A DNA stretch of 64,000 nt. It comes from Sphaerolaimus hirsutus. Taxonomy: Eukaryota > Nematoda > Chromadorea > Monhysterida > Sphaerolaimidae. Below the pieces are notes generated by a model that saw only the letters and a list, made by a program, of their open reading frames with translations, ran no database searches and was not told the DNA's origin. The first letter of the stretch is position 1. Each line of letters opens with the position of its first letter. Positions 1-11,251 of this stretch are shown one piece after another. The stretch is taken from the NCBI GenBank assembly GCA_964036195.1, contig OZ038453.1, forward strand, positions 1,984,001 to 2,048,000. Reading direction: 5' to 3'. Position numbers and translations under genes: made by a program.

Positions 1-67
1 NNNNNNNNNNNNNNNNNNNNNNNNNNNNNNNNNNNNNNNNNNNNNNNNNNNNNNNNNNNNNNNNNNN
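1..67. other. Assembly gap (N run)
   Basis: All bases are N, so the left edge of the window is a scaffold gap and the repeat beginning at 106 may extend into it. Confidence 0.99.
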
Positions 68-105
68 ATGCAATGACATAGCGTAGAATTGATTTTTCTT
101 CAGCT

Positions 106-297
106 GGCGTAAAATTCCAGTGTAAAATAGAAATTTTTGAATTTTCACAATCAAATTGCAGTGACTGTGGATGATGACTCTCGGACACAATGAAGGTATT
201 GATAAACATATTCTCCATGAAAAATTGCAGACCTGTATCATCATCCACTTTTATGTAATCAATTTTGCGATGGAATTTTACGCTGGAATTTTACGCC
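106..297. repeat. MITE, family S copy 1 (GTAAAATTCC words)
   Basis: The ends are inverted repeats (GGCGTAAAATTCC at the left, GGAATTTTACGCC at the right), and each end repeats the word GTAAAATTCCAG. The core (about 190-275) is clearly related to the core of the element at 51874-52114, but that copy carries a different word in both arms. It has no coding capacity. The class is unknown because I see no clear target-site duplication. Confidence 0.7.
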
Positions 298-315
298 CGG
301 GCTGTAATCGCTCCA

Positions 316-1954
316 TAATGGCGGCCCACATACTAGTTGACACTTGTGTTGACTTAATTACATTGTGTCACCAGTCTTTAAAGTTTGTTGGTATGAAACG
401 CAAGGAATTTGGACTTGCGCCAAATTCATACATACTTTTTTGGAGGATTTTGTCGGAATTGTGACGATAACATCTGACATAAGACTTTACAATCCAACTT
501 TCTATACCGATTTGTCTATCAAACTCATATCATTCTCGCAAAAAAATTCGGATCAAATGTATTGCGAACCGAATGGAATCTGTCCATTCAAGTTTGTATT
601 AAAAAAAGATACATCATTGGTAACCAAGGGCTGAATCCCCAATTCCTTTTGTGTCCGCCGAGTTTACTGGGAGTTCAAAAATTTCATTATGAAAACAACA
701 ACAAGGCACCATTTCTGCAAATTGGCAGCTAGAAACTTAAGCAACAGGATAGAATGCTTTTATAATTTTACATACACTCAAATTTTTGTACAATTTTACT
801 AACATTTTACAAAAATGTGTATTTTAGTAAAATTTGATTTTCATTTTATTTTTCATTTTATTTTATTTTATTCTTTGATTTTTCATATTATTATTTTTTG
901 TATTCTCTGAGATTTTGCCAACCCTGCTGATCATCCATTTTTGACTTTTTTGTGTTTTGGCACACTCACAGCATAAGTTCAATGTGCCATTCTATTGGAG
1001 GCACTGACCAATTCAGGGCTGCCATTCTATTGTTTTTGTGAGAGCCTTTGCTGCCATTCAATGTGCCAAAAACTGCTGTTCTATTGGAGGTGCCATTCTA
1101 TTGGAGTACGCCATTTTATTAGAAGTAATGTGTAAATGTAAATACATTTTTACAACTATGATTTGTACTAAACCAATATCAGCCACTCCCCATAACCAGG
1201 AAGCGGGAAGAAATGTTTGTGGCGCCAGACATCCTGCTGGAGTGGTGAAAAGTCCCTGTGCTGCAAAAATATTCCGAATTATTATTATTCAAAACTTAAC
1301 AAAAATAGGTTGGGCTGCCACTAGGTGCTCCCATCCCAGGGAAATGATTCCTGCATTATTGATTTTTTCATTGCGCAAATGTGCCAGATGTAAATTGTGA
1401 TTGAATGATTGGGAAATTGTGAATGGTAATTGGTGTTTTGAAGCAATGCCGTATATACTCAAATAATCCTGGGGAATTATTTTTTCATCAGACTTTTTTG
1501 AGGGGGGGCGGGGACTATTTGAGTGGGGATTATCATTTTGTCAAAAATTTCAAGCATGTTTATGTTAATGGAGTTCATGAAATATCCTTTATTTACTAAA
1601 TAACATGCAATTTTTGTTTAAATTGGATGCAAAAACTTTATCGTATGCCAATGGGGGGATTATTATTTTTTCTCACTTGTCAGAAAGGGGGGAATTGTTT
1701 GTGGCGAGGGGGGGGAGTTATTCCAGGCAAGGGAATTTTTTGAGTATATATGGTACCCACTATGTAATAATGTCACTATGTACACTGATTGTTGTGATCA
1801 TGCTGTACTTGACAGAAACGATAAACTTCATTGATAAACATGGTCAAAAAGTCAATAATCATATCAAAGTCATGCAGTCGATGGTCTACAGGATTTTCTC
1901 AGGAGTGTGTGTAAAGTGTGGATCTCACTTTATATATTTATTTTTGTTTGTCAA
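316..1954. repeat. Interspersed repeat segment, copy 1 (partner 39406-41009)
   Basis: About 1.6 kb aligns nearly collinearly with 39406-41009, so it is either a large non-autonomous mobile element or a segmental duplication. Within it, 425-633 and 39543-39726 both keep an open plus-strand frame ending in the same residues (PFKFVLKK, then VTKG and a stop). This could be a relic terminal exon, but similarity between recent copies explains it equally well. An AT-rich stretch at 780-925 resembles element K (51482-51820). The short word TTCTATTGGAGG occurs around 985-1125. Confidence 0.75.
1449..1755. repeat. MITE, family R (CCGTATATACTC ends)
   Basis: The left end CCGTATATACTCAAATAATC pairs with the right end GAGTATATATGG, followed by TA. 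The interior carries GGGG-rich subterminal blocks typical of family R in this window. It lies inside the duplicated segment, with its counterpart at 40517-40815. Confidence 0.7.
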
Positions 1955-2310
1955 AGTAATCACACAGTGTCCTTTTCTTACCAAATCATCATTTAAATAC
2001 AGACAATCACAGAAGTGGTGCATCATTTAGTTTACAGACTGTGATACCTACATTCTCCCCCACAAAAAAATCAAAAAAATACTGTTGTAATTTCTGGTCC
2101 TAATTAAGTTGTAGTGGCATTCGCTGAAGTGGTCGCTGTTTCTGTCTCCCCATTTTCTTGATCTTCATAATCACCCAATTCATCTTCCAAGTCCATGTTT
2201 TCAATCTCCCCTCTGGTGCACCTGGGGAAGTCGCTGAAGTATCTGAAATTTCTGTAAAATGTGATTTTATTACTGAATCAATCATGTGATTTAATTACTT
2301 AATAAACAAA
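1742..2310. repeat. Segment shared with 26106-27260
   Basis: From the right end of the MITE at 1449-1755, the sequence matches 26106-27260 closely except for one insertion in the other copy (26361-26889). This copy therefore serves as a natural empty site for that insertion. Confidence 0.75.
2104..2242 (-). pseudogene. Decayed terminal exon, copy 1
   Basis: On the minus strand an acceptor (TTTCAG) leads into a frame beginning TSATSPGAP and ending in an acidic and Thr-rich tail (ELGDYEDQENGE, then TTSANATTT and a stop). Relative to the copy at 27002-27165, this copy has lost about 25 bp after the GAP codons, which shifts the frame. The other copy keeps those bases but has an in-frame TAA. The two copies thus carry different lesions in what looks like the same C-terminal exon. 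The protein family is not recognised and no upstream exons were found. Confidence 0.4.
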
Positions 2311-2348
2311 GTGTTTGTTTTGCAATTATTGTGATGAAGCCACCAAAG

Positions 2349-2456
2349 TTAGCGACCTCTGCCACCGATTCTGGCAACACCAAGACCGTATTGAGCAACG
2401 GTCTTTAGAGTGGTTGGATTTTCCTTGTAGCCAAAACGTCCACTTGCCGGCAGCCA
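2349..2456 (-). other. Exon-like open frame, unassigned
   Basis: This minus-strand stretch reads as an open frame with normal-looking codon use (GRFGYKENPTTLKTVAQYG, then a Gly/Arg-rich end and TAA). It is absent from the partner segment at 27.2 kb. I see no acceptor site and no family resemblance, so it may be a chance frame. Confidence 0.2.
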
Positions 2457-2659
2457 ATTACATTTATTTCATTGTTGTGTGTTGGAAAAGAGGGGTTCGA
2501 AGTTGTTTCAGGTACTTTATTGTTGATCAGATACAGCATGAAATATAAAATCACAAAGTTAGCAAGCTTCCTAATCAAGGTTTCTATTGCTAACCTATTT
2601 TCTGTGGGTCGTATCAAGAGAGAGTAAAGTAAAAACTCTGAGGGTAGCAGAAACACTGG

Positions 2660-3543
2660 AAATTGTATAGAAAAACTGCTTACAGTAATTTCCTAATTAT
2701 AGTGCACAAATAAGACACATTTAGCCTAGACAGTTGACCTGTGTAGCGCACACACACATTCAAATAATTATGGTATATAAGTACAGCATACAAATTAGGC
2801 TAAAGGAAACCATTAACTTTGCGGGGCGCCAAATCGGTAAACTTGGGCGAGTTACTAATCTATTCCAATTTGTCAGAAAACATTGATGCAGTTTGGAAAC
2901 TAATTTTATAGAGTTGAAAACTAGAAATAGCATCATAAACTGTTCTTAATTACAGGCAGAGCAAGGTAAACATTTAACACTTTGTCAATCACTTCCTGAA
3001 AACGTTTAATAATTAAATGAGCAAATTGGGATTTAATCAGGGTAAATGGGAGTTATGACTGAATTAGGTGTTAAATTCTGTATATAAAACATGTTGAATA
3101 TCTAATACATGCAAGATGTTTACTTGGCTAAATAGTAAAGCATTGAATTTAAATAACATGCCTATGGGAAGGGCATTATAAATATGTGCTAGTCAAGTAA
3201 AATAAAGACTCCAGTTGAACCAAACACGCAGGGCACTGTTTCTCTAATCAGTAGATGGCCTTGGTAAATATGTAGCAAATAGCATTTAATGGAAACCAGC
3301 AACATTTTACAGGGCCTGAACTACCCTACCTTACAGGTAAATGTATATATCAAAATGACTAGTTAATTAAGACAAATTGAATGAGCCTAATTTTGTAAAT
3401 ATAAACCTAAATATAACTTAATTGACCTTTTAACCTAAATATTCTCAATAAACCTTCAAATAATAGAAAACATCTGGAGAAACAACTATTTTCCATGGTT
3501 AAATAACATAGTGCACAAAATATAAATAATTTGCGTGGGTAAA
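2660..3543. other. AT-rich stretch, no gene seen
   Basis: No exon, RNA gene or bounded element could be supported here. The sequence TAGTGCACAAA recurs at about 2700 and 3510, and the stretch ends at a 34-bp motif that returns at 10667. Confidence 0.6.
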
Positions 3544-3577
3544 TTATATAGTGCATGAAATAAATATTGACAAATTA
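3544..3577 (+). repeat. 34-bp direct repeat, left copy
   Basis: Matches 10667-10700 at 33 of 34 positions in the same orientation. The two copies bracket a 7.1-kb block holding the BEL relic, a Penelope-like fragment and half of a MITE. Confidence 0.8.
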
Positions 3578-3681
3578 CTCCTAATTATGAAATCCCTGTA
3601 TTCTCTGTCTATCCATTCCACCATGGTCAACACACTCTGGGCGGAAGAGTTGCTGCACCCTGTTGTTGCGGCAAACTCACA

Positions 3682-6430
3682 TCACATGCTAGTGGTGGTG
3701 GGCGCCAAAGTGATGAGTGGTGTCTCCACAGTTGCCGCCTCGGTGGTGGATGTGGTTGTGTGTGAAGTCGTGGGCATGCATGAAGTTACTGGCCCGGTTG
3801 CAGGTGATGCCAATGCTGACCTAGCCTGATGGTGAAGCAGGTTTTTGCCTGTATCGCTTCCTGCGCGTTCGCGTGTGGTCAATTTGCGGATATCAGGCAT
3901 GTGAATACTGTCTCTGTTCCTGGCTCTGATTTGTCCCTCATCAGCTGAGCTTTCATCTGGCTGTACATATGCTGATAGCAACTTTGCCATTCTGTCCTCT
4001 GTCTCGGCTCTCCTGGCAAATCTGACTGACTGTGTAGAGTGGATCTGGCTCTCCTCTTGACTGCTGGTTTCAACTCTGTTTTGCACACTTTCCTCTGTGG
4101 ATATTTGGTCTTTTTCTGGACTGATTTCTTGGCAGTGTATTTGATGGCTCTGAAACACAGCCATATGCATTTGAATGGGCATACTATGCATTACCATATA
4201 CATGTGTACACACATGGTGGAATAACTGGTTTCCCTGTGGCTATTCTCCAATTGTACCACAGGTATCCTGCAGCTACAATTCCAGCCACCAGGATTGTGA
4301 TTCCCAGCAACATTGCGATTGTGTTGATGATCACTAGAAAGGGTCCCTTGAGCATTCCTCCCAGGAAGTGGGTGTACCCTTTTGACACACAGAAATGTAA
4401 TGACCATAGGCCTTGCCTATTCCTTCTGCTGTCTGTCCAATTCCAGCTCCAATACCCTCTATTGAATTTTTGATCACTCTGGGATCCAATGACATATATG
4501 CTGTATAATCGATCAACTGATTCTGGACATGCTCCAAATTTTGTAATCTCTGAATCTGGCCTCTGACATCTATGAAATTGGTCGCTCTGGTGACAATGTT
4601 GGTGAACAGGTGAGGCACATCAAATGTGAAGGCTTGCCACTGTCCTTTCCATGTCATTTCAATTGGTGTCTCTGTGACATGCCCCATTCCATGAGCAGAC
4701 TTCCATTGTCCATGCTCATCCCTATACAGGTGCGGTGTGGTGTGGCTGCAGTCCTCAACTGGTGATTCTCCACTAAATCTCTGCTGCCTGGGCTCTTGAA
4801 ATACAAGGGCCCATCCTTATCCAGTCTCATTGGTGTGTATTTGTAACATGTCTCTCCAACTTTCCCTGTTTGATAATCTATGTATGGCTGCACTTCCTTG
4901 CATTCCCAGAACATGATTGCTTCTCCTGCTCACTCTGCGTGAACATCCTGTCTTCCCAGCATGGTTCAAATGCCCAATGTTGGATCGATGCGAAACAGCT
5001 GAGTCAGCATGTCCAGCTGGTTCTTGCGAAGCTGACATAACTGGTGCCATACAATTGCAAACTGTGGTTGGGTCATATCCTTGACCACATGTTGCAGGAA
5101 CTGAAACTTGGAGTTTCTATTGTCCAATCTGGCATACAAAGTTCCACTGATTGTTGATTCTTTAGCCTCCACTATCTTTCCTGGCATTGCCCATTCCACA
5201 GGCACATCTTCTCTTCTGTCAAACTGGATAAATACACCCCCTTGGTCAGTGTAATATATGTCTCCTGGGACACACTCTGAACCTGCTGGCCTCTTTGTCT
5301 TATTGCTGTGGGTGTAAGCTGCTTGCAACTTGGATACAATAATTGTTTGGCCAGATATTCCTGCTTTGAATCTGCCAATTCTCTCATATGCACATTGATG
5401 CTTGCAATTTTCAGTATCCCACACTGTGATTCCATAATTGTGATCTCTGCAGTGTCCCATCATAGCTCTGCATTGGCTGAAATCCTGCAAATCACTGATC
5501 ACAGTCTTTCCATCAAGTGAAGCCACAGTTCCCTCTTCCATGTAGAAATTACTAATGGCATGACGTCGCGACAGCACCATGAATATTCCACATTCAGGGT
5601 TTTATTTGTTGTCCACACCCTGGGTTCCATTTCCACCAATGGTGTTCCTCTGAACATTTTGTGGATTCTTGCATAGTAACAGGCTACCACACCAACTTGC
5701 TGGTATTTCTCAAAATTGCCTGTAATGCCTATTGCTCCCCAGAAACTGGTGTGTGTGATGATTTCTTTCATTCTGATATAGCATCGGTATGCTTTCTCTT
5801 TCTGTGGAATCTGTCTGTGCATAGGACTAACTTTCATCACTTTGACGAAATTTCTTCAAGGAATATGGCACTGCACTTCCTCAGGAACTGTGAGTGCATG
5901 TCCATGCCTCCCACTTGTGCAAATTTGATACATTTGGCTCTGTGAATTGATCACCTGTTCCACAGGATGATCCTTGATTGCATCCTTGAATCTCTCATAA
6001 GTTTGCATTTCTCTGACAGACTTTGGTGGCCATTCTGATGGCAGTGGTGGCAACCCATGACGCGCTGCCAACAATGGTGGCCTTACTGTTGAGGTTTCCA
6101 GAATGTATGTTCTGGAAAACAGTTCGCTGTAAGCCTTGCCGGCTTCCCTCAGCATTGCTGTCTTTGACACACCTGTCAGCATCAGCACCATGCACAGCAT
6201 TCCAATCACCAGACTGCTGGTGGTAGCTGTGGGTTTCCCTGTTGTACTCCTCAGGACTATATCTGGTGCTGAAGTCTTCTGAACAGGGTCTTTATTCAAA
6301 TTATGATTTCTGACATGTTTCTGGACAATTGCTGGGTCCAGTAAATCCACTTTGACTGTTACTGCTGTCTCTGGGATATCCATTGTCTTTGAATTGATCT
6401 CCAGCAGATACAATTGACTGAGTGGTCTGC
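3682..6430 (-). pseudogene. Envelope-like region of the BEL element
   Basis: Downstream of the polyprotein about 2.7 kb remains that gag-pol does not need. Its frames are cysteine-rich, and near the 3' end (about 4240-4340) they encode a long hydrophobic segment followed by basic residues and a hydrophilic Ser/Thr-rich tail, the layout of a membrane-anchored envelope protein. The frames shift repeatedly, so no continuous protein survives. I could not match it to a particular viral glycoprotein class. Envelope-like third ORFs are known in some BEL/Pao lineages. Confidence 0.6.
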
Positions 6431-6435
6431 TGACC

Positions 6436-6822
6436 ATGTTCCTGTTTGCAGTTCTGACTTTTGCTGAGCGAATCTGTCCATCCTGACTGGGCTCTAGCTG
6501 CTTAAGCGACCCATTTTCCATGCACCTCTGGGCATGTTTTCCTCATAAATCAGCACGACTTCATTCACTTTGGGTCCCTGAGCTGCTGTCAATCTGCTTG
6601 TCAATGTTTGTGGGTCACTTGAATCCTTTCCCGTAAGCTCGGGATGTACTCTTGATGCCACAAGTCCCAGAACTTGTCCAGGGTTTGCTGGGTTGTCTCC
6701 CAGTACTTCTGCAGTTTCGCTGCGTTGTCCATTTTGGGTACATAATTGCTATCTTTGTTTGCATCAAACTGTGGTGTTCCAATCTGACCTTCCCCTGTCA
6801 GGAAGTCCTTTGGTGTCAACAC
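6436..6822 (-). pseudogene. BEL/Pao integrase C-terminal (DUF5641-like) region
   Basis: LTPKDFLTGEG and then YWETTQQTLDKFWDLW match the conserved tail that follows the integrase in BEL/Pao polyproteins. After a frame change, the block GQIRSAKVRTANRNMV and RPLSQLYLLEI closes the domain at about 6400. No zinc-binding or catalytic residues are expected here. Confidence 0.8.
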
Positions 6823-6898
6823 TCTTCACATCACCAAAGATGTAAGAGATTGGCCTGCTGTTGATCACTGCCTCAATTTCTGGCAGGAGCGTCAACAA

Positions 6899-7438
6899 TT
6901 ATTGCAGGGCCACCATTCTCTCATAGACTCCTCCTTGCCATGGTGCCATGGGAATTGTCATGTTCCACTGGATTTGTTGCTGTGAACAGTATGTCTGAAC
7001 TGCTCCACTTTTGACCATTTCTGACCATTCTTTACCAGTATTGATGGCTTTGTCAGTACTCTTGCTGAGCACTTGCTCTGTTAATTTGAACTGTGTCACA
7101 TTTTCTGAAATTACTGCCTCAGGCTTGCCGCGCCTGGCAATGAATCTCCTGACTGTGTTCAGGAATTATTGTGCTGTCATGTCCAGCACACTCTCCAGGT
7201 GAACTGTGTGTGTCACCATGCACGTAAACAGGCAAATCCATGTTTTCTTGTGCTCCTTGTCTACCTTGTACCAAACTGGTCCCAAGTAATCCAGTCCCGT
7301 ATACTGAGATGGTCTGGCCTTTTGCACTCTGGTTTTTGGCAAATATGGCATTGGTGGAAGCTGGTATGGCTTTGCTCCCAATTTCTGACAGGTTGGGCAG
7401 GTCTTGATCATGTTATAGATTACTCGTTTGCCCTGCAT
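6899..7438 (-). pseudogene. BEL/Pao integrase catalytic core, frameshifted and altered
   Basis: Two frame segments. The first (7166-7438) has the zinc-binding Cys pair (TCPTCQKLGAKPY) and YTGLDYLGPVWYK with the first catalytic Asp. The second has RRGKPEAVISENVTQF, where the usual SDNGTQF is changed, so the second catalytic Asp reads Glu. It then has APWQGGVYERMV, which retains the catalytic Glu. Frame breaks and the Asp-to-Glu change argue against function. Confidence 0.85.
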
Positions 7439-7441
7439 GAT

Positions 7442-8680
7442 TCAGTACTTTTGTCTGATTGCTGCCATTGTGTGTTGCACTCCTGCGTGCATCAACGACT
7501 CATGCTGGTCTCTGACAATCAACTGAGTAACTGTCACCACTGCTTGCAACAGTATGAGTGGGACTGTGACCTCTTGTGGGTCTGTATGTTCCATTCTGCC
7601 ATGACACTTCAGGATTCCATCCTGATGCATCAGCGCATTGAGCCATTTGATAAACTGCTGATCTGCGGCTGCTTTCTTACCAGTCTGGCTGCCCTTGCCG
7701 TGGCCTTTTGCCAGAATATCTGCCACTCCTTTGTAATGACTTTTCTGTGTCACTTTGATCCAATATTTCAGGGCCATTTCTCTTTCCTCAATACTAATAA
7801 TTCCCAGTGGTTTCATTTTACAATGGATCTTTTCCATGGTTGCTGACAGGTCATTCTGACTGTCAATTTTACTGCATTTGGCATGCATTTGCCACACAAA
7901 TCTCATCACGTATACTATTCTGTCCAGTAATTTAGACAGTGATGAGAATTTTTGAATCTCAATTCCCAATGGATTGCTCTGGTTGCTTTCATCAGCATGG
8001 ACATTGCTGGCATCTGGGTCACTGGTCACTTGCTGTGTGGCCCCCAGGTACTTCTGACTGGCCTTTGGGAACTTGAGCTCTTCTCTTTTAATTTCTGCCA
8101 TCACTTCTGGTGTTACTGGCTCCACCTTTGGCTTTGGCCACTCTCCAGTCATCAGCCACTCTGGCCCCTTCCACCACAGGTTACTGCCACCCAGCTCTGA
8201 CATGCTCATGCCTCTTGTAGCCATGTCAGCTGGGTTCTCCAGTCCTGCGATGTGTCTGATGTGCATGTTCTCTGTCTCATTTTGAATTTTCCTGATTTCA
8301 TCCCATCTGTTCTTGACAAAACACGCTAGTGGTTTCATGGTTGTTAGCCACTTCAGACAACAGGTTGAATCTGACCATACAACTGTCTGACTGAATTTGA
8401 TGTCTTTGAGCTCCTTGTGAATGAACTTCAACATTCTGCTGCCGATCAACATTGCTAACAATTCCAGCCACGGAATTGTGACTTTTGGTTTCTTCAGAGC
8501 CAACCTCAATCTGGAGTACAGCAAGCATGACGTGCTGCTGCCATTTTCCGTTTTCTGGCATATGTATGCCGCTGCGCTGTATGCCATTGCTGAGGCATCA
8601 ACGAAGATGTGTAGTTGTGTGTCTGCACCACTTTCATACTTCAAATTTCTGTTGAACTTGATCTGTCCAACCTTGAGCAA
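7442..8680 (-). pseudogene. BEL/Pao RNase H and integrase N-terminal region
   Basis: The longest open frame of the relic, 412 codons. RNase H residues are visible: FVDASAMAYSAAAY (first Asp), ELLAMLIGSRM (Glu) and VVWSDSTCCLKWL (second Asp), then HIAGLENPADMATRG, typical of Pao elements. The C-terminal part contains the block ending GILKCHGRMEHTD and the start of the integrase zinc-binding segment (VRDQHESLMHAG). In an intact element this is part of one polyprotein with the reverse transcriptase, but here the two are in different frames. Confidence 0.9.
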
Positions 8681-8822
8681 TTACATCTCCAGTTGCTGCC
8701 AAATTGCTGTCTGTTCATCAGACAGTGGAGTGTCCCACTCTTTGGCACTTGGTCATGAGTGCCATAACATTTGCAAAAATTTATTTGCTGGCAGTAGGAC
8801 GGGACTAATGAGTCCCATTGGG

Positions 8823-9505
8823 TCAAAACATCCCGCAGTCACCTTTGCGACTGTCCTTTTTGTGGGAAGTTTGATTTTCTGATAATTGTGATTTCTGAGC
8901 TGACTTTGGTGTTTTCAGCCACATCTGGTTGCTCTCTGTGTCCCATTTCATTCCTAGGACTGTTGTGATAATTTCCTTGGCCACATCTGGTTCTGCCAAT
9001 TGCCAAGTAAAACTTTTGCTGTTGCTGTTCCATTCTCTCTGATTCATTTGGGCTTGTGTAAACAGCACTTTGGATTCCTGGTACAGTTCAATTGTTTTCT
9101 GCTCTGTATCCACACTGAGGATCAAATTATCCACGTAAAGATTGTCATCGATTAGCTGCGCATTTTCTGTGCCAGCTTGATTCAGATGGTATCTGACAGT
9201 CGGCGCCAGCAGCGCTGTGCTGCAAATTATGCCAAATGGGACTCTGGCAAATCTGTAGATCTGAATATTGTCCTCCATTGAAGGTTTCGCAGGATCTTTA
9301 TACCACATGAATCTTGTCACATCTCTGTCACTTTCCTGCAGGCTGATCTGCAGGAATGCTTTCTCTATGTCTGCAACCAGTGCGATTCCATGCAATCTGA
9401 ATCGCATCAGCATCCCTACCAGCTGTGGTAGTATCACCGGGCCGTGGTACATGCAATCATTCAAACTTGGCATGCCCAGCAGTTTTGCTCAAGCATCATA
9501 CACTT
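8823..9505 (-). pseudogene. BEL/Pao reverse transcriptase fragment
   Basis: The frame carries hallmark BEL reverse-transcriptase blocks: MPSLNDCMYHGP, then LVADIEKAFLQI around residues 33-44 (palm Asp motif), VPFGIICS, and LYVDNLILSV as the catalytic loop. A TGA interrupts the frame just upstream of MPSLND, in a VYDA-stop-AK context, and the element ends shortly beyond it. The C-terminal thumb continues in another frame towards 8641. The YVDN form of the catalytic loop also occurs in intact BEL elements, so I do not count it as a lesion. Confidence 0.9.
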
Positions 9506-9678
9506 CTCTAAAGTGATTTTACAATTTTTCACCCTTCCAATTCAGATAATTAAAAATTTTGATCGTCAAACTGTCTACTTAGTCAAGTATTTTCTTTGTA
9601 ACATTCCTTTGAAAAAGCTTCACCCACTGATTTTAGAAAAGTTTTGACAGTCCATTCAAATTTTACGAATAAGCTAGA

Positions 9679-10404
9679 GTGGAAGTGGGAAGACTGCAAA
9701 ATGTTTTGAATGGTAAAGCAGTTACAGGTGTTTTGGGTGAAGATTGGAAGTTGAAATTTAAAACTTGCGTTATCTACAATTATACAAAACCTGTGTCCCA
9801 GATAGTTACCAACCATAATACATTATTTTGTTCTGCAACACAGGGTGAAATATGTCAACTGGTGGAATTCAAGTGTGACTTTGCAAATGCACCATTTATA
9901 CACAGACCATGTGGGCATATAATTACTGGTGATTTATCAGTTTTAAATGACAGTACACTGGAAAGTCTGCTCAGCAAAGGATGCAAATTTAGATTGCCAG
10001 CCAAACTTGATGAAAGTGCAGCGAAAAGTGGGTTAGTTGAGTCATTGAAGGAATTTTGTAGGAAACTTAAAGTTGACATGACAACAGTTGACATAGTTTT
10101 TGACACTACAAAAAGGGAAATAGAAACCAATTTTGAGACTAAAAACCATAATTACCAAAAACTTCAGTATCCAAACATTTTCGCAGTTAAGAAAATGGGA
10201 AAAAGAGCTCAAAATAAATTTGTCCTAGCGCCAGCAGACAAAGCTGGTAATAACATAGATGCAGTGTGTAAAAACTACATGGCTGGTGTATTGTGTAATG
10301 AGCTGGGTATGAGTTTCGTTAATAACACTTTTCAAATAGCTGGAAATTCTACTTATGTCCCTAGTATTGAAACAAAAATCAAAATAATTGAGAACCAAAA
10401 TTGA
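9679..10404 (+). pseudogene. Penelope-like reverse-transcriptase N-terminal fragment
   Basis: An open frame of about 240 codons contains CGHIITGDLSVLN, LLSKGCKFRLPA and FVLAPADKAGNNIDAVCKNY. This resembles the region just upstream of the reverse-transcriptase fingers in Penelope-like elements of invertebrates, where a PADK-x-NN motif precedes the YxLPKxHK block. It stops at 10402-10404 before any catalytic YxDD motif, and no downstream part is present, so it is a truncated copy. The first in-frame codon used here is GTG after an upstream TAA, so the start is only the edge of the open frame. The family assignment comes from remembered motifs and is moderate. Confidence 0.5.
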
Positions 10405-10514
10405 GAATTGATTTATACCCCTCCCACAGCTCAGAAATCAGTGGGGGCCGGACCTGTGTAAGACATCAAAAAAGCCAATAAAAGTTTTGGCACTTAGGGC
10501 AACCCACCCTGTAA

Positions 10515-10674
10515 AGGGTCACCGCGACCCCCCCAATTCATGTGAAATAGAGGTGGGGAGCGCCCATTTCCCACCCACGTTTCAGCTTCCGGTGCGCCCT
10601 AGAACTGATGATAGGACATCAGAAGAAAAATAAAAAATGGGGGGCCTGACTTGATTGGGAGGGTGTTTATATAG
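10515..10674. repeat. Half of a GC-rich palindromic MITE
   Basis: Matches the right half of the palindrome at 57620-57918 (the GCGACCCCCCCAATTCATG side through GCCxGACxTGA) and the right end at about 49000-49075. The degenerate left half may be 10410-10514. Confidence 0.6.
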
Positions 10675-10700
10675 TGCATGAAAAAAATATTGACAAATTA
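10667..10700 (+). repeat. 34-bp direct repeat, right copy
   Basis: Same orientation as 3544-3577, with one mismatch. Confidence 0.8.
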
Positions 10701-11084
10701 TGACAAATATCAAGATAAAGCAAAAACATAACTTTTTTATCACTCATGTTGCTACAAATAAAGTTGCAATTATAAAATCAGCCTGCAGATGGATAATTAA
10801 CATCTTTTACAGCATTTTTTGGATAAGTGCCAACATTGTGCAATGCATTTGAGGTGGTGTGTATATCATGAATGGTGTGTGTATTTCATTATGTAGAATT
10901 GTATGGTCACAAGAAATTTGAGTTTTAACACCTTTCAATACATATGCCAAGGCAATCGACAATATATCATGCATGTGGTATGGAAATGCGCGCACATGCG
11001 CAAACTTTTTGAAAAATATGTTAAAAAGTTTGTATCAAAATTGATCTTTAGGACATTATTCAATGGAAACCCTGACTCAAAATT

Positions 11085-11225
11085 TGCCAATATTTCAAGT
11101 CAAGTCAGGCAAAAACCTTGAGTCTGGAGTTTGTGCCATATTTTTCTGGTAGAGTCAGACGAGTCAAGTCGGTACCCTGTTTTAACCTCCAGTCACGAGT
11201 CGAGTCAAGTCGAGTTTGAGCGTAT
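11085..11225. repeat. Degenerate GAGTC/GACTC word array
   Basis: The words GAGTC, CAAGTC and their complements recur many times between AACCCTGACTC and GGTAACCCC. It is probably one more small element with subterminal words, but its boundaries are not fixed. The rest of 10701-11251 shows nothing else I can support. Confidence 0.4.
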
Positions 11226-11251
11226 GGTAACCCCTTCTATTATTCCTTCAG

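Larger units (their letters stand above)
3570..9510 (-). mobile_element. BEL/Pao LTR retrotransposon, decayed, with envelope-like 3' region
   Basis: Read on the minus strand, the order is reverse transcriptase, RNase H, integrase zinc-binding part, integrase core, integrase C-terminal part and then an envelope-like region, which is the BEL/Pao order. The 5' end is truncated inside the reverse transcriptase at about 9510, so gag, protease and the 5' LTR are missing. No LTR or polypurine tract was found at the 3' side. Several frameshifts and stops split the coding region, so the copy cannot be active. Confidence 0.9.

Noticed and set aside
2315-2548. Plus-strand frames over the unassigned exon-like stretch
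   Set aside because: The minus-strand reading has more coding-like codons. Neither has splice or family support beyond that.
3550-3700. Search for a 3' LTR of the BEL element
   Set aside because: No polypurine tract, TG...CA terminus or matching copy at the 5' side was visible.
8823-9473. YVDN in place of YVDD as a dead reverse transcriptase
   Set aside because: As I recall, YVDN also occurs in functional BEL/Pao elements, so the change alone is not evidence of inactivation. The frameshifts are.
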